The translations under genes and the position numbers were made by a program. This document shows, piece after piece, positions 7,644 through 16,223 of a stretch of 64,000 nucleotides of DNA. The DNA is from Actinophytocola sp036378875. GTDB taxonomy: Bacteria > Actinomycetota > Actinomycetes > Mycobacteriales > Pseudonocardiaceae. The notes under the pieces were generated by a model that saw only the letters and a list, made by a program, of their open reading frames with translations, was not told the origin of the DNA and ran no database searches. Each line of letters opens with the position of its first letter. The stretch's first letter is position 1. The DNA is taken from assembly GCF_036378875.1 (NCBI RefSeq), contig NZ_DASUVO010000073.1, positions 62,001 to 126,000 on the forward strand, given 5' to 3'.

Positions 7644-8906
7644 CTACCGGTCCGACAGGGGACTGGCGTGGGGCTGGGTGTTCTGCGGTGCCTTGTCCGC
7701 CGGACGGAGTGGAAGTGACCGAAGAGCGCTCAGGTGGTGTGGGACGGGGGCGTCGTCCGTCGTGGCAAGCAGTCGGCGTCCGGCGGACTCCGGTCGGACG
7801 TTCGGGCCGTCGCGTGTCGGGGTGCCCGGTCGGCAGGTGGCAGTCCGGATCATGTGCTCGTCGACCTGGATGCCGATGCCTGTCGAGTCGCCGAGGACGA
7901 ACTGGCCGTCCTCGACGTATAGGTCGAGGTAGACGCCGACCGGTGGGTGGAGGTCCTGCAGTTCGCTGACCAGGTGGTTCGGTGTCGCGGTCGCGGCGTG
8001 CAGGAGGCCGACGGAGGTGTTCCCGACCGGGCTGACCGGTAGGTCGTGTGCGTGGGCCAGGGTGGCGACCCGCAGGAAGTGGGAGATGCCCCAGACCGCG
8101 CCCGTCTGGACGATGTCGATCGCTCCGGCGGCGAGCAGTGGGCGGAACTGTTCGAGGCCGGTGAGGTTCTCCCCGCTGGCCACCGAGGCCCGGATGCCTC
8201 TGCCGACGACGGCCATGCCTTCGGCGTCCCAGCGGCGGACGGGTTCCTCGACCCAGGTGAGGTCGAGGCTGCGTTCCAGTTCGGACACATGGCGGACGGC
8301 CTGTTTGCGGGACCACGCCTCGTTCGCGTCGAGCATCATGGCGGGGCGCGGTCCCCGGCCGGCGTCGGCGTCGGTCAGGACCTCGCGTACCAGGGTCAGC
8401 CGGTGCCGGTCCCGGTCGACGTCCAAGCCGCCCTTGAGCTTGGCGGCGCGCAGGCCGTGCTCGGCGTAGGTCTGGTACACCCCAACGAGTTCGGCGTCGG
8501 TGAGGCCGATGTCCAAACCGGACGCGTACGCGGGCACCGTGCGGTCACGGCCGCCCAGCAGACGCCAGAGCGGTTCGCCCGCGGCCTGGGCCTTGATGTC
8601 CCACAGCGCGGTGTCGAACGCGCCGATGGTGCCGAACACCGCTCCCGCGTGGCCGGCCTTGAACGTCTGCCGCAGCATGCGGTCGTAGAGTGCCGTGACG
8701 CCGCGCGGATCCTCGCCGTCGATGGCGGCGAAGACCGTCTCGGCGCCCGCGTGCGGGCCGAAACCCACGCCCGTGATCCCCACATCGGTGTCCACCAGGA
8801 TGATCGGTACGGGGATGAGCCCGTCGGCGAAGACGCCGTTGGCGTCACCGACCGGCCGGCCCCATTCCTGGACCGTGTTCAGGCTTCGAAACCCGGTGAT
8901 CCGCAT
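7644..8906 (-). CDS. enolase-superfamily (mandelate racemase/muconate lactonizing type) enzyme
   Basis: 420 residues, last gene of the transporter operon. Capping domain about 1-125, barrel about 130-360. KLKGG (about residue 157) gives the KxK acid/base, MLDANEAW the first metal ligand Asp, WVEEPV the second Glu and SGENL the third. At the end of the seventh strand, where mandelate-racemase-type enzymes have a His, it reads PVSPVGNT, so the His/Asp dyad is not evident. Members of this fold dehydrate or epimerise acid sugars. The last about 55 residues are proline/arginine-rich and unlike the family, perhaps a run-on after loss of the native stop. Start 1 nt after the upstream stop. Confidence 0.8.
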   Translation of the reverse strand: MRITGFRSLNTVQEWGRPVGDANGVFADGLIPVPIILVDTDVGITGVGFGPHAGAETVFAAIDGEDPRGVTALYDRMLRQTFKAGHAGAVFGTIGAFDTALWDIKAQAAGEPLWRLLGGRDRTVPAYASGLDIGLTDAELVGVYQTYAEHGLRAAKLKGGLDVDRDRHRLTLVREVLTDADAGRGPRPAMMLDANEAWSRKQAVRHVSELERSLDLTWVEEPVRRWDAEGMAVVGRGIRASVASGENLTGLEQFRPLLAAGAIDIVQTGAVWGISHFLRVATLAHAHDLPVSPVGNTSVGLLHAATATPNHLVSELQDLHPPVGVYLDLYVEDGQFVLGDSTGIGIQVDEHMIRTATCRPGTPTRDGPNVRPESAGRRLLATTDDAPVPHHLSALRSLPLRPADKAPQNTQPHASPLSDR

Positions 8907-8907
8907 G

Positions 8908-9729
8908 TCAGCCTTTCGTGGAACCGGCCGTGACGCCTTCCGCGATGTGGCGCTGGAAGAACAGGTAGATCACCAGCACGGGCACGGCGGCGATCAGGAC
9001 GCCTGCGGCGAAGGTCGGGATGTCGTCCGAGTACTGCCCGCGGAGCGAGGTGACCCCCACCATGAGGGTGCGGTTCTCGGCGGACGGCATCATCAGCAGG
9101 GCGATGAGCACGTCGTTCCAGCAGAACAGGGCGTTGAGGATGCCGACCGAGATCAGTGCCGGGGCGCCGATCGGCAGCATGACCCGCCGGTAGACGCCGA
9201 CCAGGGTGTTGCCGTCGATCCTGGCCGCGTCGACGATCTCCGCCGGGACGTGCGCGTAGTAGCTCGCCATCAGGAAGATCGTGAACGGGAGGAACTGCGC
9301 GACGTAGGCGAGGACCAGCCCGGGACGGGTGTCGATCAGGCCGAGGGTGGCCATCGTGCGGGCGAGCGGCACCATGATGACCTGGAACGGCACGAACAAC
9401 GCCGCGAGGCAGCCGAGGTAGAGCGCCCGCGAACCACGGAACCGAAGCCTGCCAAGGGCGAAGCCCGCCATCGAGCCGAGCAGGAGCAGCAGTGCCACCG
9501 CACACGTCACCACGATGAGCGAGTTGGTGAAGTAGCGGGCCATGCCGACGCTGCCCCACGCGGTGGCGAGGTTGTCCAACCGTGGGGAGTCGGCGGGGGA
9601 GAAGCGGTCGAGGACGTACTCGTGCCGTGTCTTGAGCGCCACGTTGGTGGTGAACACCAGCGGGTAGATCGTGGCCAGCGCGAGCGCGGCCATCGGAACG
9701 GCGGCCAGCCACCTGCTCGTCCGCATCAT
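8908..9729 (-). CDS. sugar ABC transporter permease (MalG type)
   Basis: 273 residues with six predicted membrane spans and the EAA loop (DAARIDGNTLVGVYRRVMLPI) that docks the ATPase. It belongs to the carbohydrate uptake class 1 permeases. It overlaps the preceding MalF-type gene by ATGA and is followed 1 nt later by the enolase-superfamily gene, so all are co-translated. No ATPase gene is present; actinomycetes commonly share one (MsiK) among such importers. Confidence 0.92.
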   Translation of the reverse strand: MMRTSRWLAAVPMAALALATIYPLVFTTNVALKTRHEYVLDRFSPADSPRLDNLATAWGSVGMARYFTNSLIVVTCAVALLLLLGSMAGFALGRLRFRGSRALYLGCLAALFVPFQVIMVPLARTMATLGLIDTRPGLVLAYVAQFLPFTIFLMASYYAHVPAEIVDAARIDGNTLVGVYRRVMLPIGAPALISVGILNALFCWNDVLIALLMMPSAENRTLMVGVTSLRGQYSDDIPTFAAGVLIAAVPVLVIYLFFQRHIAEGVTAGSTKG

Positions 9730-10697
9730 TCCGCCCTGTCGGACCGGCGGAGCACGCTGATCTGCAGCAGTCCCACCACGACCATGACTCCGAAGAGCAC
9801 GGTGGACGCGGCCGAGGCGAGTGCCGGGCGGTTCATCTGGCCCTGCTGGATCCAGATGTAGTACTCGGGCAGGTAGGTGGTGCCGCCGGGGCCGCCGCTG
9901 GTCATCACGTAGAGCAGCCCGAACATCGACGTCAGCATCCCGATCATCGTGGTCACGAAGACGAACTGGATGGTGCGGGACAGGCCCGGGATGATGACGT
10001 GCCAGATGATGTGAGGCAGTGCCGCGCCGTCGATCCGTGCGGCGTCCAACAGTGATGAGTCCAATGTGGAGAATCCGGCGAGGAACACCACCAGCGCCAT
10101 CCCGAAGGTGGCCCAGACGTGGACGCCGACAACCGTGTAGATCGCGATGTCCGGGTCGCCGAGCCAGTCGACCGGGCCGAGTCCGACGGTGTCGAGAAGG
10201 GCGTTGAGGGGGCCGTCGAAGGCCAGCAACAGGTTGAAGATCGCGCCGACGATCACCGGTGACAGCACGGCTGGGAAGAAGTAGACGCCGCGGAAGAGCC
10301 GGTGCCCCGGCACGCGCAGGTAGATGAACGTCGCGAGCAGCCCGGGAATCGCGACCGCCAGCGGGAGCAACAGCACCAGAAGCCCCACGTTCCGCAGCGC
10401 GCCGAGGAAGAGCGGGTCGCGCAGGAGGGTCACGTAGTTGTCCAGCCCTACGGTCGTTCCGTCGCGTTCACCGTCGCCGGTGAAGGAGAAGTTGACGCCG
10501 AGCACCAGCGGGTACAGCCGCAACGCGACGATGACCAACACGGCCGGGGCCACCAGCACGTAGGGCGCGAGGCGGTCCGTGTTCGTGCTGCGGGACACCG
10601 GGCGGGCGCCCGCCCGCTCGGCCAGGCGGGCGCCCGGTCCGGCTGTCGGTCCGGCCGGTGCGGGACGGACCGACGACGGTGTGCCCCCGGTCGGCAC
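9726..10697 (-). CDS. sugar ABC transporter permease (MalF type)
   Basis: 323 residues. About 40 residues of proline/alanine-rich cytoplasmic N-terminus precede six membrane spans; the EAA motif is present as DAARIDGAALPHIIWHVIIPGL. GTG start 4 nt after the binding-protein stop with an AAGG ribosome site; ends in an ATGA overlap with the MalG-type gene. It pairs with that protein to form the channel for the substrate delivered by the lipoprotein encoded upstream. Confidence 0.92.
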   Translation of the reverse strand: MPTGGTPSSVRPAPAGPTAGPGARLAERAGARPVSRSTNTDRLAPYVLVAPAVLVIVALRLYPLVLGVNFSFTGDGERDGTTVGLDNYVTLLRDPLFLGALRNVGLLVLLLPLAVAIPGLLATFIYLRVPGHRLFRGVYFFPAVLSPVIVGAIFNLLLAFDGPLNALLDTVGLGPVDWLGDPDIAIYTVVGVHVWATFGMALVVFLAGFSTLDSSLLDAARIDGAALPHIIWHVIIPGLSRTIQFVFVTTMIGMLTSMFGLLYVMTSGGPGGTTYLPEYYIWIQQGQMNRPALASAASTVLFGVMVVVGLLQISVLRRSDRAE

Positions 10698-10701
10698 TCG
10701 G

Positions 10702-11952
10702 TCAGCCTTCGTTGTCCGAGGCGGCGAGCTGCCCCAACGCCTCGTCGAGGGTGACCGACCCGCTCAGCAGCTGCTGGGACAACCGCCCCATCAGGTCGAG
10801 GGTCCGCGAGGACAGGGCCACGTGCAGGGCTGGTTCGCCGCTGGAGATCCCGGAGACGATCTCGGCGACGGCCGGTCCGCCCTTGGACACGTCGATGCCG
10901 GTGTCGGCGGCGACCGCGCCCGCGTCGGCGTAGAACGCCGTCAGCGCGTCCCTCGAGGTCAGCGAGCGAACCAGGTCGGCGGCGAGCGCCGGGTCAGCGG
11001 TCCACTTCGCGACCGCGTACCCGATGCCACCGTCGTACGGCAGGCTCGGCGTCGCCCCGGCGGTGATCACCGGCGCAGGCATGACGCCGATGTCGCCCGG
11101 GTCGAGGAACTCGCCGAAGTCCTTCCAGTGCCCGACATCCGACATCAGCCCGATGACATGGACGGCCTTGCCAGAGGAGAAGAGCGCGAAGGCGTCGTTG
11201 AACAGCGCCGTCGAGTTGGCCCCCTCGTTGTTGAGGCCCGCGCTGTTGACCTCCGTCCACAGCTGGAAGATCCGCTTCACGTTCGGCGCGGTCCAGTTCC
11301 GCTTCCCGGCGATCCAGTCGTCGTACTCCTGGTCGGTGAGCGCACCGGATCCCAGGCCCGACAGGAAGAACTGGATGCCGATGCCTTCCTTGTTGCCGAG
11401 CGCGAAACACGTGGTCCTGATCGTTTCGCAGCCGCTGACGAAGTCGCTCCAGGTCGCGGGTGGACCGTCGAGGCCTGCTTCCTTGTAGAGCTTCTTGTTG
11501 TAGTAGATCGGGTGACCCTGCAACGTGACCGGCGAGGCGTAGGCCTTGCCGTCCTTGCTGAACGCGTCCCAGCCTGCCAGGCGGTCCCGGTCCTCGGTGA
11601 CGTAGGAGTCCAGCGGCACGAGCGCGTCGACCCGGTCGCGGATCTGGCCGCCGCCGTTGAACAGCATGACGTCCGGCCCTTTGCCTGCCTGGATGGCCGC
11701 GCCGAGCAGCGTGTAGTACTGGTCGAACGGTTGGGCCACGAACTCGACGGTGACGCCCGTGTGCTTCTTCGCGAAGTCGGCCTTCGCCTTCGCGATGTAG
11801 GCGGCCGCGGCGTCGTCCCCCGACTTCCAGTCCCACACGACCAGCTTGTTCTCACCACCGCCGGACGACGAGCCCGGCCCCGCGGCGCTCCCGCAGCCCG
11901 ACAACACCAGTCCCGCTGCCAGGGCGACCGTCCACAGTGTCCGTTTCCTCAT
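10702..11952 (-). CDS. sugar ABC transporter substrate-binding lipoprotein
   Basis: 416 residues, extracellular solute-binding protein family 1. Lipoprotein signal (about 1-21) with lipobox LSGC, then the KLVVWDW start typical of actinobacterial oligosaccharide-binding proteins. Start ATG 11952 overlaps the upstream CAZyme stop as ATGA; the longer open frame above it is the shadow of that CAZyme. Being coupled to a secreted beta-helix glycosidase suggests it captures that enzyme's products. Confidence 0.93.
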   Translation of the reverse strand: MRKRTLWTVALAAGLVLSGCGSAAGPGSSSGGGENKLVVWDWKSGDDAAAAYIAKAKADFAKKHTGVTVEFVAQPFDQYYTLLGAAIQAGKGPDVMLFNGGGQIRDRVDALVPLDSYVTEDRDRLAGWDAFSKDGKAYASPVTLQGHPIYYNKKLYKEAGLDGPPATWSDFVSGCETIRTTCFALGNKEGIGIQFFLSGLGSGALTDQEYDDWIAGKRNWTAPNVKRIFQLWTEVNSAGLNNEGANSTALFNDAFALFSSGKAVHVIGLMSDVGHWKDFGEFLDPGDIGVMPAPVITAGATPSLPYDGGIGYAVAKWTADPALAADLVRSLTSRDALTAFYADAGAVAADTGIDVSKGGPAVAEIVSGISSGEPALHVALSSRTLDLMGRLSQQLLSGSVTLDEALGQLAASDNEG

Positions 11953-14306
11953 CGCAGGCTCCACTGCTGGTTCGTTCCGCCATGACACGACCAGAGATGG
12001 AGCAGGGTGCCGTTCGCGGTGCCGTTGCCGCTGGCGTCGAGGCACAGGCCGGACTGCACGCCGGTGATCGTGCCGTTGGCATTGACGTTCCACTGCTGGT
12101 TGGTGCCGCCGTGGCAGTCCCAGATGATCGCCGCGGTGCCGTTGGCGGTCCCCGCCCCGGACGCGTCGAGGCACTTGTTGCCGTACACGACGAGTTGCTT
12201 GCCGGCGGTGTAGGTCCATCGTTGGCTGGTGCCGCCGTTGCAGTCCCAGAGCCGCGCCCTGGCGTTGTTGGCCGTGCCGTCGACGTCGACGCAGCGGCCC
12301 GACTGTCCACCCACGATCGCGCCGGCCTGCGGGTTGCCGCCGGTTCGAGGCCCGGCGTTCGCCATCACGGCCTGGGCGCCGGCCGGCCAGTTGCCATTGG
12401 TGACCGTGACGTTGCCGGACACGACGTTGCCTCGGTCGCCGTTGGTGACGTTGGTGCTGCCGTTGGTCGACCAGTTGTTGGTGACCGTCCAGTTGCCCAT
12501 GTTCTCCCCACCCCAGTAGTTGGCGGTGGCCCACGTGCCGGTGGCGGAGAAGACGTTGTTGGTCGCGGTGTAGTACTTCGAGCCTTCGTCGAAGTAGATC
12601 CCGAAGTAGCCGTTGGTGCGCAGGCAGTGGTTGCCGCTGATCACCGCGTTCGGGTTCCACGCCAGCGTGTAGATGCAGCCGCCGTCGTTCATCTGCTGCA
12701 TGACGTCGTGGACGTAGTTGTTGACGAGCTTGTTTCCCGACGCGGTGGTGGGCGTCGAGTACCTCGGCTGGAAGTTGTACAGGCCGCGGCCCGCGTAGTG
12801 GTCGCTGCCGCCCGCGTCGTTGCTGCCCCAGCCGTAGCCGATGGACATGCCGGAGTACGGCATGTTGTAGACCTCGTTGTGCGACACGTCGGTGGTCGTG
12901 ACGTAGGTGGTCAGGACCGACACGTTGCCCCGGTACTCCACGCCGAGGTCGTGGATGCGGTTGTCGGTGACGGTGATGTTCCGGTTGACCATCCGCTGGT
13001 CGCTCGGGTGGTGCGCGTCGGCGCGGACGCCGCCGGCGATGATGCCGCCGGCCGAGTTCCTGGCGATCTCGGACCGGGTGACCGTGATGTCACTCGCGCC
13101 GAGGCCGACACCGCTGGCGTGTGCGCCTGTGTCGTTGCCGATGCCGATGGCCGTCTGTCCCAGGTTGACGAACGCGGAGTCGGTGAAGGTGATGCCGCGG
13201 GCGGCGGAGACCTGTACGGCGGCGGGCATCTGGGACCAGTGCGGCCGGACGGCCTCGAACTGTTGGCAGCCGTTCTGGCAGGACGTCAGCCGGTCGGCGG
13301 GCCAGTTCCAGTTGCCCGCCATGTAGGCGCCGGTCTGCTGGTCCGCGTACCCCTGGTTGCTGCTGGGGCCGAGCCAGCTCGTGCCGGTGAACGTGATCCC
13401 GCTGAACGTGATGTCGTGCGCGGGCGCGTCGTAGGTGCCGCCGACGTTCACCAGCGACTGCAGCACCGGCAGCTCCACGCTGACGTTGCTCATGTTCTGC
13501 CCGGCCAGCGGGATGTAGAACAGCGTGCCGGCCTGCGGGTTGACGTACCACTCGCCGGCCGAGTCGAGGAACTCGTACGCGTTGGCAAGGTAGAAAGGGC
13601 CGGCCCGGTGCGGGGCCGTGAGCGTGTCGTACCCGAAGGTGTTGTTGTTCCACGCGGGTTGCTGCATCGTGATGACGTTCCCGCTGATGCTCTGCACCGG
13701 CGAGTACCGGTCGGTGAACGAGTTGACGCTCTCCACCTCGACCCGGTTCTGGTTGGCCAGGTTGTTCAGGTAGCTCAGTGCGCCGCCGGCGAACGTCATG
13801 CCCGAGTTGGTGAAGGTGAACGAGGACCGGTTCACCTGAGTCCGCGCGCGGGTGGCGATCGCGCCGTCGACGTACAGCTGCCGGGAGTCGATCCCGGTGC
13901 CGACGTTCGCGCGCCAGATGTTCTTCCCCGCGTCGGCGACCGACCAGCCGGTGACCGCGCGGGCGCCGCTGAGCACCGGACGCGCCGACGGGGCCGCCCG
14001 CCACACCACCTGGTGACCGCCTGTGCCGGAGTCGGCCGCGGTCAGCCGCAGTGGCGCGGAAAGCCGGTACACCCCGCCGGCCAACTCCACGACGATGTCG
14101 TCGGACATCGAGCCGGTGAGCGACCGCACCGCGGCCTGTGCCGAGGACAGCGAGCACGGATCGGCGGCGGAGCAGCTGGTGCCGGTGCCGGACGGGGAGG
14201 CGTACAGGGTGGTCGTGGCCGCGGAGGCGGAAGGAGCCGGGCCCACCACGGCCAGCGCGGCGGTCAACGCGGCGGCCCACGCCATTGTGGACGAGGACGC
14301 GAACAC
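11949..14306 (-). CDS. secreted right-handed beta-helix CAZyme with CBM13 (GH141-like)
   Basis: 785 residues. Signal peptide (about 1-29), YASPSGTGTSCS start, then a long parallel beta-helix (to about residue 650) rich in N-x-V/I turns, and a C-terminal ricin-type module (about 655-785) with three QxW repeats. The N-terminal layout (YVSPxGxG, GGxYRLSxPLxL, VTGW) resembles GH141, whose characterised members are an alpha-L-fucosidase from pectin rhamnogalacturonan-II breakdown and a xylanase; this family call is tentative. It heads the importer operon and is divergent from the esterase at 14535, sharing a regulatory gap with an imperfect CebR-like box. Confidence 0.75.
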   Translation of the reverse strand: MFASSSTMAWAAALTAALAVVGPAPSASAATTTLYASPSGTGTSCSAADPCSLSSAQAAVRSLTGSMSDDIVVELAGGVYRLSAPLRLTAADSGTGGHQVVWRAAPSARPVLSGARAVTGWSVADAGKNIWRANVGTGIDSRQLYVDGAIATRARTQVNRSSFTFTNSGMTFAGGALSYLNNLANQNRVEVESVNSFTDRYSPVQSISGNVITMQQPAWNNNTFGYDTLTAPHRAGPFYLANAYEFLDSAGEWYVNPQAGTLFYIPLAGQNMSNVSVELPVLQSLVNVGGTYDAPAHDITFSGITFTGTSWLGPSSNQGYADQQTGAYMAGNWNWPADRLTSCQNGCQQFEAVRPHWSQMPAAVQVSAARGITFTDSAFVNLGQTAIGIGNDTGAHASGVGLGASDITVTRSEIARNSAGGIIAGGVRADAHHPSDQRMVNRNITVTDNRIHDLGVEYRGNVSVLTTYVTTTDVSHNEVYNMPYSGMSIGYGWGSNDAGGSDHYAGRGLYNFQPRYSTPTTASGNKLVNNYVHDVMQQMNDGGCIYTLAWNPNAVISGNHCLRTNGYFGIYFDEGSKYYTATNNVFSATGTWATANYWGGENMGNWTVTNNWSTNGSTNVTNGDRGNVVSGNVTVTNGNWPAGAQAVMANAGPRTGGNPQAGAIVGGQSGRCVDVDGTANNARARLWDCNGGTSQRWTYTAGKQLVVYGNKCLDASGAGTANGTAAIIWDCHGGTNQQWNVNANGTITGVQSGLCLDASGNGTANGTLLHLWSCHGGTNQQWSLR

Positions 14307-14416
14307 AGGATCTCCTTACATGGGGGGATGTGCTCGGCGAACGCCCTGCAGGGAAGGTCAGTTCACCATACGAATGACACATACGCAAGCAACGAGAGTC
14401 GATGGATCGTACTTAT

Positions 14417-14430
14417 TGGGAGCGATCCCT
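14417..14430. promoter_or_regulatory. imperfect CebR-like operator overlapping a promoter
   Basis: TGGGAGCGATCCCT differs from the perfect box at 1991 by two bases. It touches a promoter-like TTGACG (14430-14435) with TATGGT 19 nt downstream (14455-14460), oriented towards the esterase. It lies between two divergent CAZyme units and could control either or both. Confidence 0.6.
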
Positions 14431-14534
14431 TGACGTCGCGTCATATGACCGCTGTATGGTGTGATTCGGGCGCCTCAGCTCACCGGCAATAGATCAGATT
14501 CATCTGAACGGTGTCATCACAACAAAGGAGTTGT

Positions 14535-15872
14535 GTGCTGTTGAGGTACAGATCCTTCTTCAGATCCGTCGTGGCCGCGGCGCTTCTGGTCGTCGCCGTG
14601 GGGGGTGCGGCGTACGGCAGTCAGACTCGCGCCGCCACGGCCGGATGTGGCACCGCCCCGACGCTGACCAGCGGGACGCACACGATCCAGAGCAACGGCA
14701 AGGGCCGCGGCTTCATCCTGAAGGTCCCGGACAACTACGACAACAACCACCCCTACCGGTTGGCCTTCGGGTTCCACTGGTGGGGCGGCACCGCCAACGA
14801 CGTCGCGTCCGGCGGGAGCGACGGCTACGCCTGGGCCTACTACGGCATGCTCTCCCAGGCCAACAACTCCACGATCTTCGTCGCACCCCAGGGTATCGGC
14901 AACGGGTGGGCCAACTCGGGCGGCGAGGACGTGACCTTCACCGACGACATGATCAGGGTGATCGGGAACGCGCTCTGTGTCGACACGTCACAGGTATTCT
15001 CCGTGGGGTTCAGCTATGGCGGTGCCATGAGCTACGCGCTGGCGTGTGCCAGGCCGACCGTCTTCCGCGCTGTCGCGGCCATTGCGGCCCCTGGCCAGAT
15101 CAGCGGCTGCAGCGGTGGCACGCAACCCGTGGCGTACATGGGAATTCACGGCATCTCGGACAACATCCAAAGTGGACGATCGTTGCGGGACAGGTTCGTC
15201 CGCAACAACGGCTGCACCGCACAGAATCCGCCTGAGCCGGCACCGGGCAGCCGGACCCACACGCTCACGACCTACTCGGGGTGCCGGACGGGCTACCCGG
15301 TCGTCTGGGCCGCGTTCGACGGTGGTCACCAGCAAGGTCCGGTGGACGGGTGCGCCGGCTGTGAGAGCGGCGCCAGGAGCTGGGCCAAGCCGGAGGTGTG
15401 GCGGTTCTTCACCCAGTTCGGCAGCGACCCGACCCCACCGACGAAGCCGGTCCCCGGGGTGTACTACCGGTTGACGGCCGCGCACAGCGGCAAGGCGCTC
15501 GACGTCAACGGTGCGTCAACGTCAGCGGGTGCGCTGTTGGTCCAGTGGTCCGTGCACGGTGGGCTCAACCAGCAGTTCGACTTCGTCTCCTCAGGCGGTG
15601 ACCTCTACCGGATCCGGGCGCGGCACAGCGGTCTGGTGCTCCAGGCGGCGAACTCGAGCAGCGGCGCCGACATCGTCCAGCAGCCGGACACCAACGCCGC
15701 CAGCCAGCAGTGGCGGGTGGTCGACCAGGGCGGTGGCGCGGTGAGCCTGGTGAACCAGCCGAGCGGCCTGGCCATGGACGTGTGGAACACCTCGACCGCC
15801 GACGGTGCCCGCATCTCCCAGTGGACACCGACCGGCGCCGCCAACCAGCGCTTCCAACTCCAACGCGGCTGA
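14535..15872 (+). CDS. secreted CE1-type esterase (feruloyl/acetyl-xylan) with CBM13-like module
   Basis: 445 residues. Signal peptide (about 1-35); alpha/beta-hydrolase of the PHB-depolymerase/feruloyl-esterase type (about 38-295) with nucleophile motif GFSYGG, HWWGG oxyanion region and a late FDGGH His; then a ricin-type module (about 310-445) of the VYYRLTAAHSGK subtype. It should remove ferulate or acetate from xylan side chains. GTG 14535 chosen because AAAGGAG ends 4 nt upstream; the open frame begins earlier at 14511. Its lectin module is very close to that of the GH95 protein at 19537. Confidence 0.85.
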   Translation: MLLRYRSFFRSVVAAALLVVAVGGAAYGSQTRAATAGCGTAPTLTSGTHTIQSNGKGRGFILKVPDNYDNNHPYRLAFGFHWWGGTANDVASGGSDGYAWAYYGMLSQANNSTIFVAPQGIGNGWANSGGEDVTFTDDMIRVIGNALCVDTSQVFSVGFSYGGAMSYALACARPTVFRAVAAIAAPGQISGCSGGTQPVAYMGIHGISDNIQSGRSLRDRFVRNNGCTAQNPPEPAPGSRTHTLTTYSGCRTGYPVVWAAFDGGHQQGPVDGCAGCESGARSWAKPEVWRFFTQFGSDPTPPTKPVPGVYYRLTAAHSGKALDVNGASTSAGALLVQWSVHGGLNQQFDFVSSGGDLYRIRARHSGLVLQAANSSSGADIVQQPDTNAASQQWRVVDQGGGAVSLVNQPSGLAMDVWNTSTADGARISQWTPTGAANQRFQLQRG

Positions 15873-15904
15873 CCTGGAACAGGAGAAGAACAGCAGAACA
15901 CCGT

Positions 15905-15955
15905 GTCCGCCGTGGCGGACGAACACCTCGCCCCGCGCATCGTTCCGATGCGCGG
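15905..15955 (+). terminator. tandem hairpins after the esterase
   Basis: Two stem-loops: GTCCGCC/GGCGGAC (15905-15920) and CCGCGCATCG/CGATGCGCGG with a 3-nt loop (15933-15955), 30-80 nt after the esterase stop. No U-tract follows, as is common in high-GC actinomycetes. Confidence 0.55.
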
Positions 15956-16006
15956 TCAGGTGGCGTGCCCCTGTTTCGATAAAAACGTATCAAGGTGACC
16001 ATTTAG

Positions 16007-16020
16007 TGGGAGCGCTCCCG
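16007..16020. promoter_or_regulatory. CebR-type operator
   Basis: TGGGAGCGCTCCCG, one base from the perfect palindrome. It lies about 200 bp upstream of the GH27 gene in a 350-nt non-coding gap that otherwise holds only the esterase terminator and AT-richer promoter-like sequence. It probably controls the GH27-GH10-GH95 run. Confidence 0.8.
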
Positions 16021-16223
16021 ATAGCTGGAGTACACCATTGTCGATGGCAGATGTTCACGCTAACCGCTGCTAGGCTGCCATTGGCGAAACTTTCGCAATT
16101 CAGCTGTAAACGGGAGCTTGTTCTGGCAGTGGAAGTCGTGTTAGCGTTCACATAGAAGTCAATTGGATTGGCGACGTGTTTCCCGCCATTCAATCTCCCG
16201 TACACGATGGGAAAGGGGCGACG

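Noticed and set aside
11937..14492. 851-codon plus-strand frame
   Set aside because: Val/Gly/Arg-rich antisense shadow of the beta-helix gene without motifs.
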